This document shows positions 33,062 to 43,700 of a stretch of 64,000 nt of DNA, piece by piece. This DNA comes from Cellulomonas marina (lineage in GTDB: Bacteria; Actinomycetota; Actinomycetes; Actinomycetales; Cellulomonadaceae), in the NCBI RefSeq assembly GCF_900111925.1, contig NZ_FOKA01000003.1, positions 1-64,000 on the forward strand, written 5' to 3'. The notes beneath the pieces are model-generated. The model ran no database searches, had not been told where the DNA came from, and saw only the letters and a program-made list of their open reading frames with translations. The position numbers and the translations under genes are program-made. How positions within the stretch are numbered: position 1 is the stretch's first letter; every line of letters begins with the position of its first letter.

Positions 33062-34291
33062 TCAGTCCCCGAGCGCGCCGAGCACGCTGCGGGCACGCCG
33101 CACGCCGGCCAGGTAGGCGGTCGAGACGCGCAGGGCCGTGTGCGGCGGCGCGATGTCCGGCACCTCGTCGGCCTCCTCGGCGCGCAGGTAGGCGTCGAGC
33201 GCGTCGCAGGCGGCCGTGACGTCCGCCTCCGGGGTCGACCAGGCGAACCAGCCCTCGACGACCGTGCGGTCCTCCCCCAGCAGCTCCGAGACGAGGCGGA
33301 CCACCTGCTCCGTCGCCGCGGCACGCGGGTCCTCCGGGGCCAGCAGCTCCGCGGCCGCCGTGCGCGCCAGGCACCGCACCGCGAGGTCGTCGTCGGCGTG
33401 GCCGCTGGACCCCACGAGCTCGAGGACGAGCATGGCGCTCAGCCGCTCGCGCCCGAGCATGACGAGCGCCTGGTGCAGCGTGCGCACGCCGTGCCGGGCC
33501 CCCGCGACCGAGTTGCACGCGCGCAGCGCCTTGAGCGCCAGCGCCGGGTCGGCCGAGACGAGCTCGGTGATCTGCGGGAAGGACACGCGCGGGTCCGCGA
33601 GCTGGGCCAGCAGGCGCAGCGCGGTCGTCGCGCTGTGGTGCAGCGAGGTGCGGGCGACGACGGACGGGCGCCGCAGGTGGTAGCCCTGGAAGAGGTCGAA
33701 GCCCGCCGCGACGGCGTCGGCCAGGTCCTGCTCGGTCTCGATCCGCTCGGCGACGAGCTCGACGGGCCGTCCCGCCCCCGCGCGCAGCCAGTCGACCATC
33801 GCGGGCAGCCCGCCCGGCGGCACGTCGCGCAGGTCCACCTTCGCGAAGTCCGCCAGCGGCAGCAGCCCCGCCCGGCGGTCGCCGGGCACGACGTCGTCGA
33901 TGGCGATGCGGAAGCCCACCGCCCGCAGCGCCTCGATCCCCCGCACCACGGCCTCGTCGGGCTCCACGCGCTCGAGCACCTCCAGCACCACCTGGGCCGG
34001 GTCGAGCGGGACGGGCAGCTCCAGGGTGAGGAAGCGGCGCGGCAGGTTGACGAACAGCGGCACGTCGCCGGCCAGGTCGCGCGGGTCGAACTCCGTCGTC
34101 ACGGCGGAGATGACGCGCGCGGTCGCCACGTCGTCGTCGAAGGCCGCGCCCTCGCCCGCCACGACGGCGCGCGGGTCGGGGCGGAAGAGCAGCTCCTGCG
34201 CGCGCACGCGGCGGTGCGCGTCGTAGATCGCCTGCCGCGCCACGCAGACCACCTGGCTGCCCACGGGCAGCGCGGCGACGTCGAGCTCCAT
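33062..34291 (-). CDS. EAL and HDOD domain signalling protein
   Basis: A 409-residue EAL-HDOD protein. The EAL part (about 12-205) keeps many metal and substrate positions: RAQELLFRP (Glu), LFVNLP (Asn), VLEVLERV (Glu), IAIDDVVPG (Asp pair), FAKVDLRD (Lys), VAERIETEQD (Glu) and FQGYHLRRP (Gln). Loop 6 is altered (DDVVPG instead of DDFGTG), so activity is uncertain. The HDOD part runs about 210-400 (LVSADPALALKALRACNSVA, LHQALVMLG). A sigma-28-like promoter may precede it. Paralogous to the protein at 29839 but much better conserved. Confidence 0.87.
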   Translation of the reverse strand: MELDVAALPVGSQVVCVARQAIYDAHRRVRAQELLFRPDPRAVVAGEGAAFDDDVATARVISAVTTEFDPRDLAGDVPLFVNLPRRFLTLELPVPLDPAQVVLEVLERVEPDEAVVRGIEALRAVGFRIAIDDVVPGDRRAGLLPLADFAKVDLRDVPPGGLPAMVDWLRAGAGRPVELVAERIETEQDLADAVAAGFDLFQGYHLRRPSVVARTSLHHSATTALRLLAQLADPRVSFPQITELVSADPALALKALRACNSVAGARHGVRTLHQALVMLGRERLSAMLVLELVGSSGHADDDLAVRCLARTAAAELLAPEDPRAAATEQVVRLVSELLGEDRTVVEGWFAWSTPEADVTAACDALDAYLRAEEADEVPDIAPPHTALRVSTAYLAGVRRARSVLGALGD

Positions 34292-34348
34292 GCGCGCCCC
34301 CGTCCGGCCCGTCCCTGCGTCCCGCGGCGCACGCGCGCCACCCCCCTC

Positions 34349-34375
34349 CCTTCGGCAGCGGGGGGCGAGGCTTGA
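34349..34375 (-). promoter_or_regulatory. Possible sigma-28-like promoter of the EAL-HDOD gene
   Basis: Minus-strand TCAA (34375-34372), 15-bp spacer, GCCGAAGG (34356-34349). The first five -10 bases agree with the consensus; the last three do not. Confidence 0.35.
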
Positions 34376-34412
34376 AGGAAGCGCCGCCGGGGCGTGCGGC
34401 GCGCGGCCCTCG

Positions 34413-34418
34413 TAGGGT
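34413..34418 (+). promoter_or_regulatory. Putative -10 box for leaderless helicase-associated gene
   Basis: TAGGGT followed by 7 nt and the ATG at 34426; no ribosome site. Confidence 0.4.
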
Positions 34419-34425
34419 GGTGCGG

Positions 34426-36948
34426 ATGGCCACGTTCCTGGACGACCTGCGGGCGCGGGACGACGACGCGCTCGCGGCGCTCCTGCGCGCCCGGCCGGAC
34501 CTGGCCAGCCCGTCCCCCGTGACCCTCGCGAGCCTCGCGGTGCGCGCCACGGGCCGGACGAGCACCGACCGGGCGCTGGCCGAGCTCGACGCCACGACGC
34601 TGCAGGTGCTCGAGGCCGTGGTCGTGCTCGACGGCGCCGGCACGCCGCCGATCCGCGCCCGGCTGCACGACGCCCTCGGGGCCGACGACGACGTCGCGCG
34701 GGCGGCGGTCGACGCCGCGGTGGGGGCGGCGCTCGAGCGCGCGCTGGTGCTGGAGGGGCCCGGAGGTGAGGACGCCGGGGGCGGCGCCCCGGGCGTCGAC
34801 CGCGTCCTGCGCGCCGCACCCGGCCTCGCCGACGCGCTCGGCCCGTACCCCGCCGGCCTCGCGCCCGCGACCGTCCCCGACCCGCCCGGCACCGCCCCGG
34901 GGGACGACGACCCCGCCGGCGCCGTCGCGGCCCTGCTGGGGCAGGCGCCGACCGGTGCCGCGGCGCTGCTCGACGCGCTCGTCTGGGGTCCCCCGGTCGG
35001 GGTCGCCCCCGCGCCCCGGACGCCGGCCGCCGCGGCCGTCGCGGCCCTCCTGCGCGCGGGCCTGCTCGCCCCCGGCACGGGGTCGCACGTCGTCCTGCCG
35101 CGCGGCGTCGCGCTGGCACTGCGGGGCGGGCGGACCCACGCCGCGCCGGCCCTGCCGCCCGCGCCCGGCGCCCCCGCCCCGGGGCTCACCGACGCCGGCG
35201 TCGCGACGGAGTCGGCGGCCGGGGCCGAGCGGGCCGTGCGCCTCGTCGAGGCCCTGCTGCGGCTGTGGGAGCGCACGCCGCCCCGGGTGCTGCGCGGCGG
35301 CGGGCTCGGCGTGCGGGACCTGCGGCGGACGGCGGCGGCGCTGGACGTGGCGGAGGACGAGGTCGCCGTGCTCGTCGAGGTCGCGGGGGCCGCGGGGCTC
35401 GTCGCGGACGACGGCGAGGAGCTGCCCGCGTTCCTGCCGACGGCGTCCTCGGACACCTGGGCGGCGGGCGACCTGCCGCAGCGGTGGTCCGCCCTCGTCC
35501 GCGCGTGGGTCGGGACCGTGCGGGCACCATGGCTGGTGGGCACGCGCGACGAGCACGGCAGCCCGCGCGCCGCCCTCGACCCGACGGTCCAGCGCACGTG
35601 GGCGCCCCGCCTGCGCCGGGAGGTGCTCGTCGCGCTCGCGGCGCTGCCGCCCGCGGTCGTCGCCCCGCCGGAGGGGGTCCTGGCCGCGCTGCGGCACCGC
35701 GCCCCCCGGTCGGTGCCGCCCGAGCCGGCCGTCCGCGCGGTGCTGGCCGAGGCGGCGCTGCTGGGCGTCCTCGGCGCGGGCGCGCTCGGGGCGCCGGGGC
35801 GCGCGCTGCTCGCGGAGGTGGTCCGGACGGGCCCCGTGACGTCCGGCGACGAGGACCCGGTCGCCGCCGCGCTGGCGGCCGCCCTGCCCGAGCCCGTCGA
35901 CGTGCTGCTGCTCCAGGCCGACCTCACCGGCGTCGTGCCCGGCCGGCCGGCCGACGAGCTGGCCGACCTGCTGGAGGCGGTGTCCGTCGTCGAGTCGCGC
36001 GGCGGTGCCCTCACCGTCCGGTTCACCGCCGGGAGCGTGCGCGAGGGGCTCGACGCCGGCCGCACCGCCGACGACGTGCTGGCCGCGCTGGCCCGGCACG
36101 TCCCCGGCGGGCGCGTGCCGCAGCCGCTGGAGTACCTCGTGCGCGACGTGGCCCGCCAGCACGGGCGCCTGCGGGCCGGCACGGCGGACGGCTACCTGCG
36201 CTCCGACGACCCCGCGGTGCTGGCCGGGCTCGTCGAGGACCCGCGCCTGGCGTCCCTGGGGCTGTTCCGGCTGGCCCCGACCGTGCTCGGCGCCCGGGCC
36301 ACGGCCGGCGAGCTCCTGGCGGCGCTGCGGGCGGCGGGCCGGGCGCCGGTCGCCGAGGGGCCCGACGGGCAGGTCGTGCACGCCGGCCCGGCGACGCGGC
36401 GCGCCCGTGGCCGCGGCCCCCGGGCATCCGTGCCGCCGCCGCCCGCCCCGCCCGCGCGCGTGGAGGCGCTCGTCGCCCGCCTGCGCGCCGCGGACGAGCA
36501 CGAGCGTGCGCTGGAGGCCGCGGGGGCCACGGCCGGGACCGGCCCGCAGGCGGGGGTCCCCACGGGCGACGGCGGCCCCGACCGCCCGGGCGACGCGGTC
36601 GCGCGCGTCGTCGAGCGCGCGGCGGGGGCCGTCCGGGGCACGTCGCCGCGGGCCGGGCGCGACGGGAAAGGCGACGTCAGCGGCGGGGCCTCAGGTGCCG
36701 CCGGCGCGGGGGGAACAGCCGACCCGGCGTCGGCGTTGCTGGTCCTGCGGCAGGCGGCGGCCGACCGGACCGCCGTGCGCGTCGAGCTCGTCGGGCCCGA
36801 CGGGCGGCTGCAGGAGCGGGTGCTGCGGCCCCTGCGGGTGGACGCGGGCCGGCTGCGCGCCGTCGACCCGGCCCGTGCGGCGGAGCTGACCATCGCGGTG
36901 CACCGCATCGCCGGCGTCCGCCCGGTCGACCCGCCCGACGCCCCGTGA
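34426..36948 (+). CDS. Helicase-associated domain protein (partner of XPB)
   Basis: An 840-residue Ala/Leu/Pro-rich actinobacterial protein that regularly precedes the XPB helicase gene. The start ATFLDDLRARDDDALAALLR is characteristic, and the middle part (about 480-600: VDVLLLQADLTGVVPGRPAD, then PLEYLVRDVARQHGRLRAGT) matches the helicase C-terminal-type (Helicase_C_3/XPB-Ssl2) domain. No Walker motifs are present, so it is not an ATPase by itself. The C-terminal 90 residues look like a WYL-type small domain (LVGPDGRLQERVLRPLRVDA). 82 bp separate it from xpb. Probable DNA-repair partner; mechanism unknown. Confidence 0.82.
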   Translation: MATFLDDLRARDDDALAALLRARPDLASPSPVTLASLAVRATGRTSTDRALAELDATTLQVLEAVVVLDGAGTPPIRARLHDALGADDDVARAAVDAAVGAALERALVLEGPGGEDAGGGAPGVDRVLRAAPGLADALGPYPAGLAPATVPDPPGTAPGDDDPAGAVAALLGQAPTGAAALLDALVWGPPVGVAPAPRTPAAAAVAALLRAGLLAPGTGSHVVLPRGVALALRGGRTHAAPALPPAPGAPAPGLTDAGVATESAAGAERAVRLVEALLRLWERTPPRVLRGGGLGVRDLRRTAAALDVAEDEVAVLVEVAGAAGLVADDGEELPAFLPTASSDTWAAGDLPQRWSALVRAWVGTVRAPWLVGTRDEHGSPRAALDPTVQRTWAPRLRREVLVALAALPPAVVAPPEGVLAALRHRAPRSVPPEPAVRAVLAEAALLGVLGAGALGAPGRALLAEVVRTGPVTSGDEDPVAAALAAALPEPVDVLLLQADLTGVVPGRPADELADLLEAVSVVESRGGALTVRFTAGSVREGLDAGRTADDVLAALARHVPGGRVPQPLEYLVRDVARQHGRLRAGTADGYLRSDDPAVLAGLVEDPRLASLGLFRLAPTVLGARATAGELLAALRAAGRAPVAEGPDGQVVHAGPATRRARGRGPRASVPPPPAPPARVEALVARLRAADEHERALEAAGATAGTGPQAGVPTGDGGPDRPGDAVARVVERAAGAVRGTSPRAGRDGKGDVSGGASGAAGAGGTADPASALLVLRQAAADRTAVRVELVGPDGRLQERVLRPLRVDAGRLRAVDPARAAELTIAVHRIAGVRPVDPPDAP

Positions 36949-37030
36949 CCCGCCCGCCCCGGTCTGCCTTCCCGCCCGCCCGTCCCCCACTCCCTCCCAC
37001 CGCTACTCCCTCCCACCGCTGGAGCCCCGC

Positions 37031-38692
37031 GTGCCTGACGGCCCCCTCATCGTCCAGAGCGACAAGACCCTCCTGCTCGAGGTCGACCACGAGCAGGCGG
37101 CGGCGTGCCGCCGCGCCATCGCGCCGTTCGCCGAGCTCGAGCGCGCGCCGGAGCACGTGCACACGTACCGGCTGACCCCGCTCGGTCTGTGGAACGCGCG
37201 CGCCGCCGGGCACGACGCCGAGCAGGTGGTCGACACGCTGCTGGAGTACTCGCGCTACCCCGTGCCGCACGCGCTGCTCGTCGACGTGGCGGAGACGATG
37301 TCGCGCTACGGCCGGCTGCAGCTCGTCGCGCACCCCGTGCACGGGCTCGTGCTGCACGCGCTGGACCCCGCCGTCCTGGCCGAGGTGCTGCGCTCGAAGC
37401 GGACCTCCGGCCTGCTGGGCGAGCGGATCGACGCCACGGACGTCGTCGTGCACCCCTCCCAGCGCGGGCACCTCAAGCAGGTGCTCGTGAAGCTCGGCTG
37501 GCCGGCGGAGGACCTCGCCGGGTACGTCGACGGGGAGGCGCACGCCATCTCCCTCGCGCAGGACGGCTGGACGATGCGGCCGTACCAGGAGCAGGCGGTC
37601 GACAGCTTCTTCCACGGCGGGTCGGGCGTCGTGGTGCTGCCCTGCGGCGCCGGCAAGACGATCGTCGGCGCAGGGGCGATGGCGCGGTCCTCGACGACGA
37701 CGCTCATCCTCGTGACCAACACCGTCAGCGCCCGGCAGTGGCGCGACGAGCTGATCAGGCGGACCTCGCTGACCGAGGACGAGATCGGGGAGTACTCCGG
37801 CGCCCGCAAGGAGATCCGGCCGGTCACCATCGCGACGTACCAGGTCCTCACGCTCAAGCGGAAGGGCATGTACCCGCACCTGGAGCTGCTGGACGCGCGC
37901 GACTGGGGTCTCGTCGTCTACGACGAGGTGCACCTGCTGCCCGCGCCCGTGTTCCGCATGACGGCGGACCTGCAGGCCCGACGACGCCTCGGTCTGACGG
38001 CCACGCTCGTGCGCGAGGACGGCCGCGAGGACGAGGTCTTCAGCCTCATCGGGCCCAAGCGGTTCGACGCGCCGTGGAAGGACATCGAGGCGCAGGGGTA
38101 CGTCGCGCCCGCCGAGTGCGTCGAGGTGCGGCTCACGCTGCCGGACACCGCCCGCATGACCTACGCGACGGCCGAGCCGGAGGAGCGCTACCGCCTCGCG
38201 GCGACCGCGCCGGGCAAGAACCGCGTCGTCGAGAGTCTCGTGGCGCGCCACCGGGGCGAGCCGACGCTCGTCATCGGCCAGTACCTCGACCAGCTGCACG
38301 AGCTGGCGGAGCACCTGGGGGCGGACCTCATCACCGGGGAGACGCCCGTCCGCGAGCGCCAGCGGCTCTTCGACGCCTTCCGCACGGGCGAGATCTCGAC
38401 GCTGGTGGTCTCCAAGGTGGCGAACTTCTCCATCGACCTGCCGGAGGCGGCCGTCGCGATCCAGGTGTCGGGGTCCTTCGGGTCCCGGCAGGAGGAGGCC
38501 CAGCGCCTCGGTCGGATCATGCGGCCGAAGGCCGACGGGCGGACCGCCCACTTCTACACGGTCGTCGCGCGCGACACGGTGGACCAGGACTTCGCGGCGC
38601 ACCGGCAGCGGTTCCTGGCCGAGCAGGGGTACGCCTACACGATCGTCGACGCGGAGGACCTCGAGCAGGGGTCGACCGGTCAGCGCGTGTAG
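37031..38692 (+). CDS. DNA repair helicase XPB
   Basis: A 553-residue superfamily 2 DNA helicase. The amino domain (about 1-170) contains the XPB damage-recognition-like part; Walker A PCGAGKT is at 204-210, the DEVH box at 298-301, motif III LTATLVRED soon after, including the XPB-specific Arg-Glu-Asp, and motif VI QRLGRIMRPK near 490. GTG start. Actinobacterial XPB unwinds DNA 3' to 5' and anneals strands; a repair role is assumed. Its last 13 bp overlap the converging RCC1 gene. Confidence 0.95.
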   Translation: MPDGPLIVQSDKTLLLEVDHEQAAACRRAIAPFAELERAPEHVHTYRLTPLGLWNARAAGHDAEQVVDTLLEYSRYPVPHALLVDVAETMSRYGRLQLVAHPVHGLVLHALDPAVLAEVLRSKRTSGLLGERIDATDVVVHPSQRGHLKQVLVKLGWPAEDLAGYVDGEAHAISLAQDGWTMRPYQEQAVDSFFHGGSGVVVLPCGAGKTIVGAGAMARSSTTTLILVTNTVSARQWRDELIRRTSLTEDEIGEYSGARKEIRPVTIATYQVLTLKRKGMYPHLELLDARDWGLVVYDEVHLLPAPVFRMTADLQARRRLGLTATLVREDGREDEVFSLIGPKRFDAPWKDIEAQGYVAPAECVEVRLTLPDTARMTYATAEPEERYRLAATAPGKNRVVESLVARHRGEPTLVIGQYLDQLHELAEHLGADLITGETPVRERQRLFDAFRTGEISTLVVSKVANFSIDLPEAAVAIQVSGSFGSRQEEAQRLGRIMRPKADGRTAHFYTVVARDTVDQDFAAHRQRFLAEQGYAYTIVDAEDLEQGSTGQRV

Positions 38693-40575
38693 GTCCAGGC
38701 CCCCGACAGGCGCGTCCACGGGCCCGGCGTGCCGTCCGGCTGGACCGTGCGCACGGTGACGTCGACGACGCCGGGGGCGCGCGGCGGGGACACGACGGAG
38801 ACCAGCGCCGGCGCGAGGCGCGTCAGCGCGGTGCCGTAGGTGTACCCGACCTTCACCCCGACGACCGTCAGCGGGCTGCGGGCGGCGACGGCCTCGTCGC
38901 GCCAGGTCGTCGTGCCGTCCGCGAGCTGGCCGGCACCGTTGGCGCCCCAGCCCGACAGCGACCCGTCCGCCCCGACGACGAGGGACAGGTGCAGCCCGCC
39001 GTCCACCGCGACGGCGGCCGCACCGGGGGTCAGCGCGACGGGCTGCCGGACGGGCACGAGGTTGCTCGTGCCGCCCTCGTCGTCGGAGCCGCAGAAGTCC
39101 GCGCCGTCGTACCGGCAGTCGATCCGTCCCCACCACCACGCGCCCCCACCGGCGTCCACGCCCAGCGCGTGGTCGAACCCGGCGCCGAGCCGGGTCAGCC
39201 GCACGCCGGACGGCAGCGCGACCCGCACGGGCGCGAGCCGGTCGGTCCGCGAGCCGTCGCCCACCTGGCCGGCCACGTTGTAGCCCCAGCCGTAGGCGGA
39301 CCCGTCGGAGGACAGGGCGTGGCCGTACCCCGCCCCGGCCGCGACCGCGACGACGCGCGCGCCGGCCGCCACGGGCACCGGGACGCGCACCGGTGAGCGG
39401 CGGTCGACGCCGGTCCCGTCGCCCAGGGCCCCCGCGACGTTCACGCCCCAGCCGACGACGGCGCCGTCCGCGCCGAGCACGAACGTCGTGTTCGTGCCGA
39501 CGTCCACCGCCGCCGCCCGGACGCCCGCGGGCAGGGCGACGCGCACGGGACGCGTCCGCGCGGTGGCCGTGCCGTCGCCGAGCTGGCCGAGCGCGTTCTC
39601 GCCCCAGGTCCACACCGCGCCGTCCGTGGTGACGACGACCACGTGGTACGGCCCGGCGTCGAGCCCGGCGACCCGCACCCCGGCCGGCAGCGTCAGCCCG
39701 GCCCGCGTCGGCGCGGCGAGCTCGCGCGGGGCCTGGCCGTCGCCGGCCGAGCCGTACCCCCACACCCACACGGACCCGTCGGAGGCGGCGGCGAGGCTGA
39801 GGTTGGCGCCGGCGGCCACGGCCGTCACCCGCACCCCGGCGGGCAGCGGCAGGGGGACCCGCACGGGCACGGTCGACGCGCTCGTCCCCGTGCCGAGGCC
39901 CGACCAGCGCGCCCCCCACGTCCACACGGAGCCGTCGTCGGCCAGCCCGAGGACGGCGTCGCCGCCCACCTGCACCTGCGTCCACGCGGCACCCGGCACC
40001 GGCACCCGCAGGGTCGTCCCGCCGGCCGCCGGGCCCGACGAGGGCGTCACCGCCGCGGGTGCCCCCGCGGCGGCCCGGACCGGCACCGAGTAACCGGTGG
40101 TCGCGCTGCCGGAGGCGTTCGTGGCCCGCAGGACGACCGTCGCGGTGCCGGCCGTCGTCGGGGTGCCGGACAGCACGCCCGACGCGTCGAGCACGAGGCC
40201 GGCCGGCAGGGAGCCCGAGACGACGGCCCAGCGCGTGGGGCCCGTGCCGCTCGCGGCCAGGACGTAGCGGTACGGCACGCCGACCGTGCCCGTCGTCGGC
40301 GCCTGCGACGTGACGGTGACGGGTGCGGTGGCGGCGGCGGTGGCGGCGGCGGTGCTGGCGGCTGAGGCCGCGGTGGCGGCAGCCGCGGTCGTGGCAGCGG
40401 CCGGGGCGGCGGCACCCGCGGCGCCCGCGCCCGTCACGAGGAGGCCCGCGGCGAGCGCCGTCGCGGTCAGCGGGCCGACGAGGGCACGCCGTCGCCGGTG
40501 CGACGCCGCACCGGTCCGTGCCGTGCGCGGCGCGCCCCGCGCGCCCGTCGCTGTGGTCGTCCCGTCCTCGCGCAC
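38680..40575 (-). CDS. Secreted RCC1-repeat protein 1
   Basis: A 631-residue exported protein. A signal peptide (RRRRALVGPLTATALAAGLL, then VTGAGAAGAAA) is followed by an Ala/Thr linker, an Ig-like putative domain (GVPYRYVLAASGTGPTRWAV, LPAGLVLDASGVLSGTPT) and about seven RCC1 blades such as VTTDGAVWTWGENALGQLGD. The final segment (VTVRTVQPDGTPGP) resembles an IPT/TIG strand pair. No LPXTG or membrane anchor is seen. GTG at 40575 has GAGGGAGG; upstream codons are unlikely. Probably an extracellular beta-propeller binding protein; ligand unknown. Confidence 0.85.
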   Translation of the reverse strand: MREDGTTTATGARGAPRTARTGAASHRRRRALVGPLTATALAAGLLVTGAGAAGAAAPAAATTAAAATAASAASTAAATAAATAPVTVTSQAPTTGTVGVPYRYVLAASGTGPTRWAVVSGSLPAGLVLDASGVLSGTPTTAGTATVVLRATNASGSATTGYSVPVRAAAGAPAAVTPSSGPAAGGTTLRVPVPGAAWTQVQVGGDAVLGLADDGSVWTWGARWSGLGTGTSASTVPVRVPLPLPAGVRVTAVAAGANLSLAAASDGSVWVWGYGSAGDGQAPRELAAPTRAGLTLPAGVRVAGLDAGPYHVVVVTTDGAVWTWGENALGQLGDGTATARTRPVRVALPAGVRAAAVDVGTNTTFVLGADGAVVGWGVNVAGALGDGTGVDRRSPVRVPVPVAAGARVVAVAAGAGYGHALSSDGSAYGWGYNVAGQVGDGSRTDRLAPVRVALPSGVRLTRLGAGFDHALGVDAGGGAWWWGRIDCRYDGADFCGSDDEGGTSNLVPVRQPVALTPGAAAVAVDGGLHLSLVVGADGSLSGWGANGAGQLADGTTTWRDEAVAARSPLTVVGVKVGYTYGTALTRLAPALVSVVSPPRAPGVVDVTVRTVQPDGTPGPWTRLSGAWTYTR

Positions 40576-40789
40576 GGCGCCTCCCTCGGCCCGGCCGCGG
40601 CCCCCGCTGCGGCACCGGGGAGAGGCTCGCAGCCCCCACGGGTGAGCGGGAGGGACCGAGCGGGTGAGAAGCACACCCGGACGGGTGAAACCGCGGCGCA
40701 CGTCTCAGCGCCGGGCCCGCACGCCCGACGCCGCGGGAGCCGGAGGGCGAGCGCAGGACGCGAGCAGAGGACGCGAGCCGAGGACTGCG

Positions 40790-43700
40790 TCAGGGGGCGG
40801 TGACGGTGAAGGCCCGCAGCGACCGGCTCGTCGGGCCCGGGGTGCCGTCGGCGTAGTCGGTGGTCACCCGGACGTCCACCGTGCCGGCCGGCAGCGCGGG
40901 CGTCAGCACGGACACCCGTGCGGGGCCCGCCGCGGTCAGCCCGGTGGCCGCCGCCGTCCCCAGGACGACGCCGGTCGCCGTGACGGGCTGCGCGGCCCGG
41001 ACCGGGGTGGAGAACTCGACGGGGCCGCCGATCGCCCCCTCCGGCGGCCCTTCCGGCGGCCAGTCCCAGCGGACCCCGTCGGCCGTCACGCCCGTGGCCG
41101 CCGTGCCGTCACCGCGCCCGCCCACGGTGACCCACGTCAGCCGGGGCGGCACGACCTCGCGGATCGGCGCGGGTCGGGCCGTGCCCCAGGCCCACAGCAC
41201 CCCGTCGGTGCCGAGGGCCCGCACGGACGTCCGCCCGCCGGGGACGGGGGTCGTCAGCGCGATCACCCGGACGCCGACGCCGTCGGGCAGGTCCAGGGCG
41301 GACCGGTCCGGCACGGTGCTGTCCCCCAGCACCTCGTCCCGGCCGAGCCGGCCGTCGTCGCGCCCCCAGCCCCACACGGACCCGTCCGACGCGACGAGGA
41401 GGGTGTAGCCGTCGCCCGCCTCCACCGCGAGCGCCCGCACACCCGCCGGCAGCGCTGGCCGCACCCGCACGGGGACCGGCTGGTCCCCGGCGTCGCCGCC
41501 GTCGCCGAGCTGCCCGACGTCGTCGGCGCCCCAGGTCCACACGGACCCGTCCGTGGCGACGACCGCGCCGGCGTCCGTGCCGGCCGTCACGTCGCGGATG
41601 CGCACACCGGTGGGCAGGGCGAGCGCCAGCCGGACGGGCGTCCGCACGGTGGCGGACTCGACGACCGACCCCAGCCGCGATCGCGTCTGGGTGCCCCACG
41701 CCCAGAGGCTGCCGTCGCCCGAGGCCACCGCCACCCAGGTGTAGCCCGCGCTGATCCCCGTCGCCCGCCGGCCTCCCGGCAGCGGCACGGCCGTCGGCAC
41801 GGCGTCGACGTCCAGCACGGACGTGCCGAAGCCGGGTTCCGCGCCGGTCAGGCCCCACCGCCACACCGTCCCGTCCGACGCGAGCGCCACCGACCCGTAG
41901 GGACCGGCCTCGAGGGCGGTCACGCGGACACCGGCGGGCAGGGCCAGCCGCACGGGACGCGGCACGTCCCGCGAGGGCGTGGAGCACGCGCCGATCTCGA
42001 AGCGCTCGTCGCCCGGCACCCAGACGCCGCCGTCGCCGAGCTGGCAGTACTGGTTGTCGCCCCAGGCGTAGACGGTGCCGTCGCCCGCGAGCGCGAGGGT
42101 GTGGTCCGGGCCGGCGACGACCGTGCGCCAGGCGCCGCCCGGGACGTCGACCGTGACCCGGGTGCCGCCCGTCGGCGGGCCGCTGCGGGGCGACACCCCC
42201 GGGGCAGCGGCCCCGGCGGCCACGACGACGACCGAGAAGGAGGCCTCCGAGGAGCCGAACGGCGAGGTGACCCGCAGCGTGTACGCCCACGTGCCGGCGC
42301 CCGTCGGCGTCCCCGCCACCGTCCGCGCGGCCGTGTCCAGCCGCAGGCCGGGCGGCAGGGCCCCGGCGACCAGCGCGAACGTCGTCGCGCCCTGGCCGCT
42401 CGTCATCAGCGCGTGCCGGTAGGCCGTGCCCACCGTGCCCGACGCGGGCACGGAGGTGATCCGCGGGACGTCGCCGGCCGTGAACGTCCAGGTCGTGGTG
42501 GCCGAGCCCCAGTCGTCGACGACGCGCACCGTCGCGGTGCTGGTGCCCGCGGCGGTGGCGGTGCCCGTGACCGCGCCGGTCCGCGCGTCGAGGACCAGGC
42601 CCGGCGGCAGCGCGCCCGCCACGACGGCGAAGGCGGGCGCACCGGTCGCGGTCACGGCCGGCACCCAGGCGTAGGGCGTCCCGACCGTGACCAGCGACGG
42701 CTGCCCCGAGGTCCAGACGGGGTTCGTCCCGCGGTAGGTGTACGCGCCCGCGTGCCGGGTCACCGGGCCCGGGGAGCCGCCGGCCAGGGTCGTCCGCAGC
42801 ACCACGTCGACCGTCCCGGCGGCGTGCTCCGGCGTCACGGCGACGGCGCGCGCGACGTCCACCGGGCGCACGCCGGTCGCCGGCACACCGCCGAGCTCCA
42901 CCGCCGCCGGCACCACGGGTACCCGGGTGCGCACGGGCGTCGCGCGGTCCGTCGTCGTCCCGTCCCCGAGCGCGCCCGACCGGTTGCCGCCCCAGCCCCA
43001 CGCCTCCCCCGCCGGCGTGCGGACGAGCACGGTGTCGAACCCGGCCGCGACGGCGCCCGCGGCCACACCGGCCGGCAGCGGGACCGGGGCCGGCGTCGCG
43101 GCCGCCACGTCGCCACCCGGCCGCCACCGACGCACGGCGCCGTCCGAGGAGAGCGCGAGCACCTCCCCGGTGCCGAGCACCTCGGTGGCGGTCAGCGCGA
43201 CCCCGGGCGGCAGGGCCGGCACGGTCCGGACCGCCGGTGCGCTGCCGAGCGACCACACCGCGCCGTCCGTGCCGCGCACGACGAGCAGCGGGGCGTCGCG
43301 GTACCCGAGGGGGAGGTCGACCTCGGCCGCGGCCACGGGCAGCGGCACGCGCACGGGCCCGCGGGACAGGTCCAGCACGGTCCCGTCCGGGGCCAGGAGC
43401 GGCGTGCTGCCGCCCCACGCCCAGACCGACCCGTCCGCGGCACGGACGGCCGTGCGGTCCTCCGTCGTCGCGACCTGCGTGACCCGCACCCCGCCCGGCA
43501 GCGGCAGCGGTGCCGGGACGGGTCGCCTGCCGTCGCCGGGGACACCCGTCTCCCCGGCGTAGCCGTAGCCCCACGTCCACAGGCCGCCGTCGGACGTGCG
43601 GACGACGGACGAGGTGCGACCGCCGTCGACCTCCACCGCCCGCACGCCGGCCGCCAGGCCCGGCAGGTCGACCCGCACGGGCCGGAAGAGGATGAGGTCG

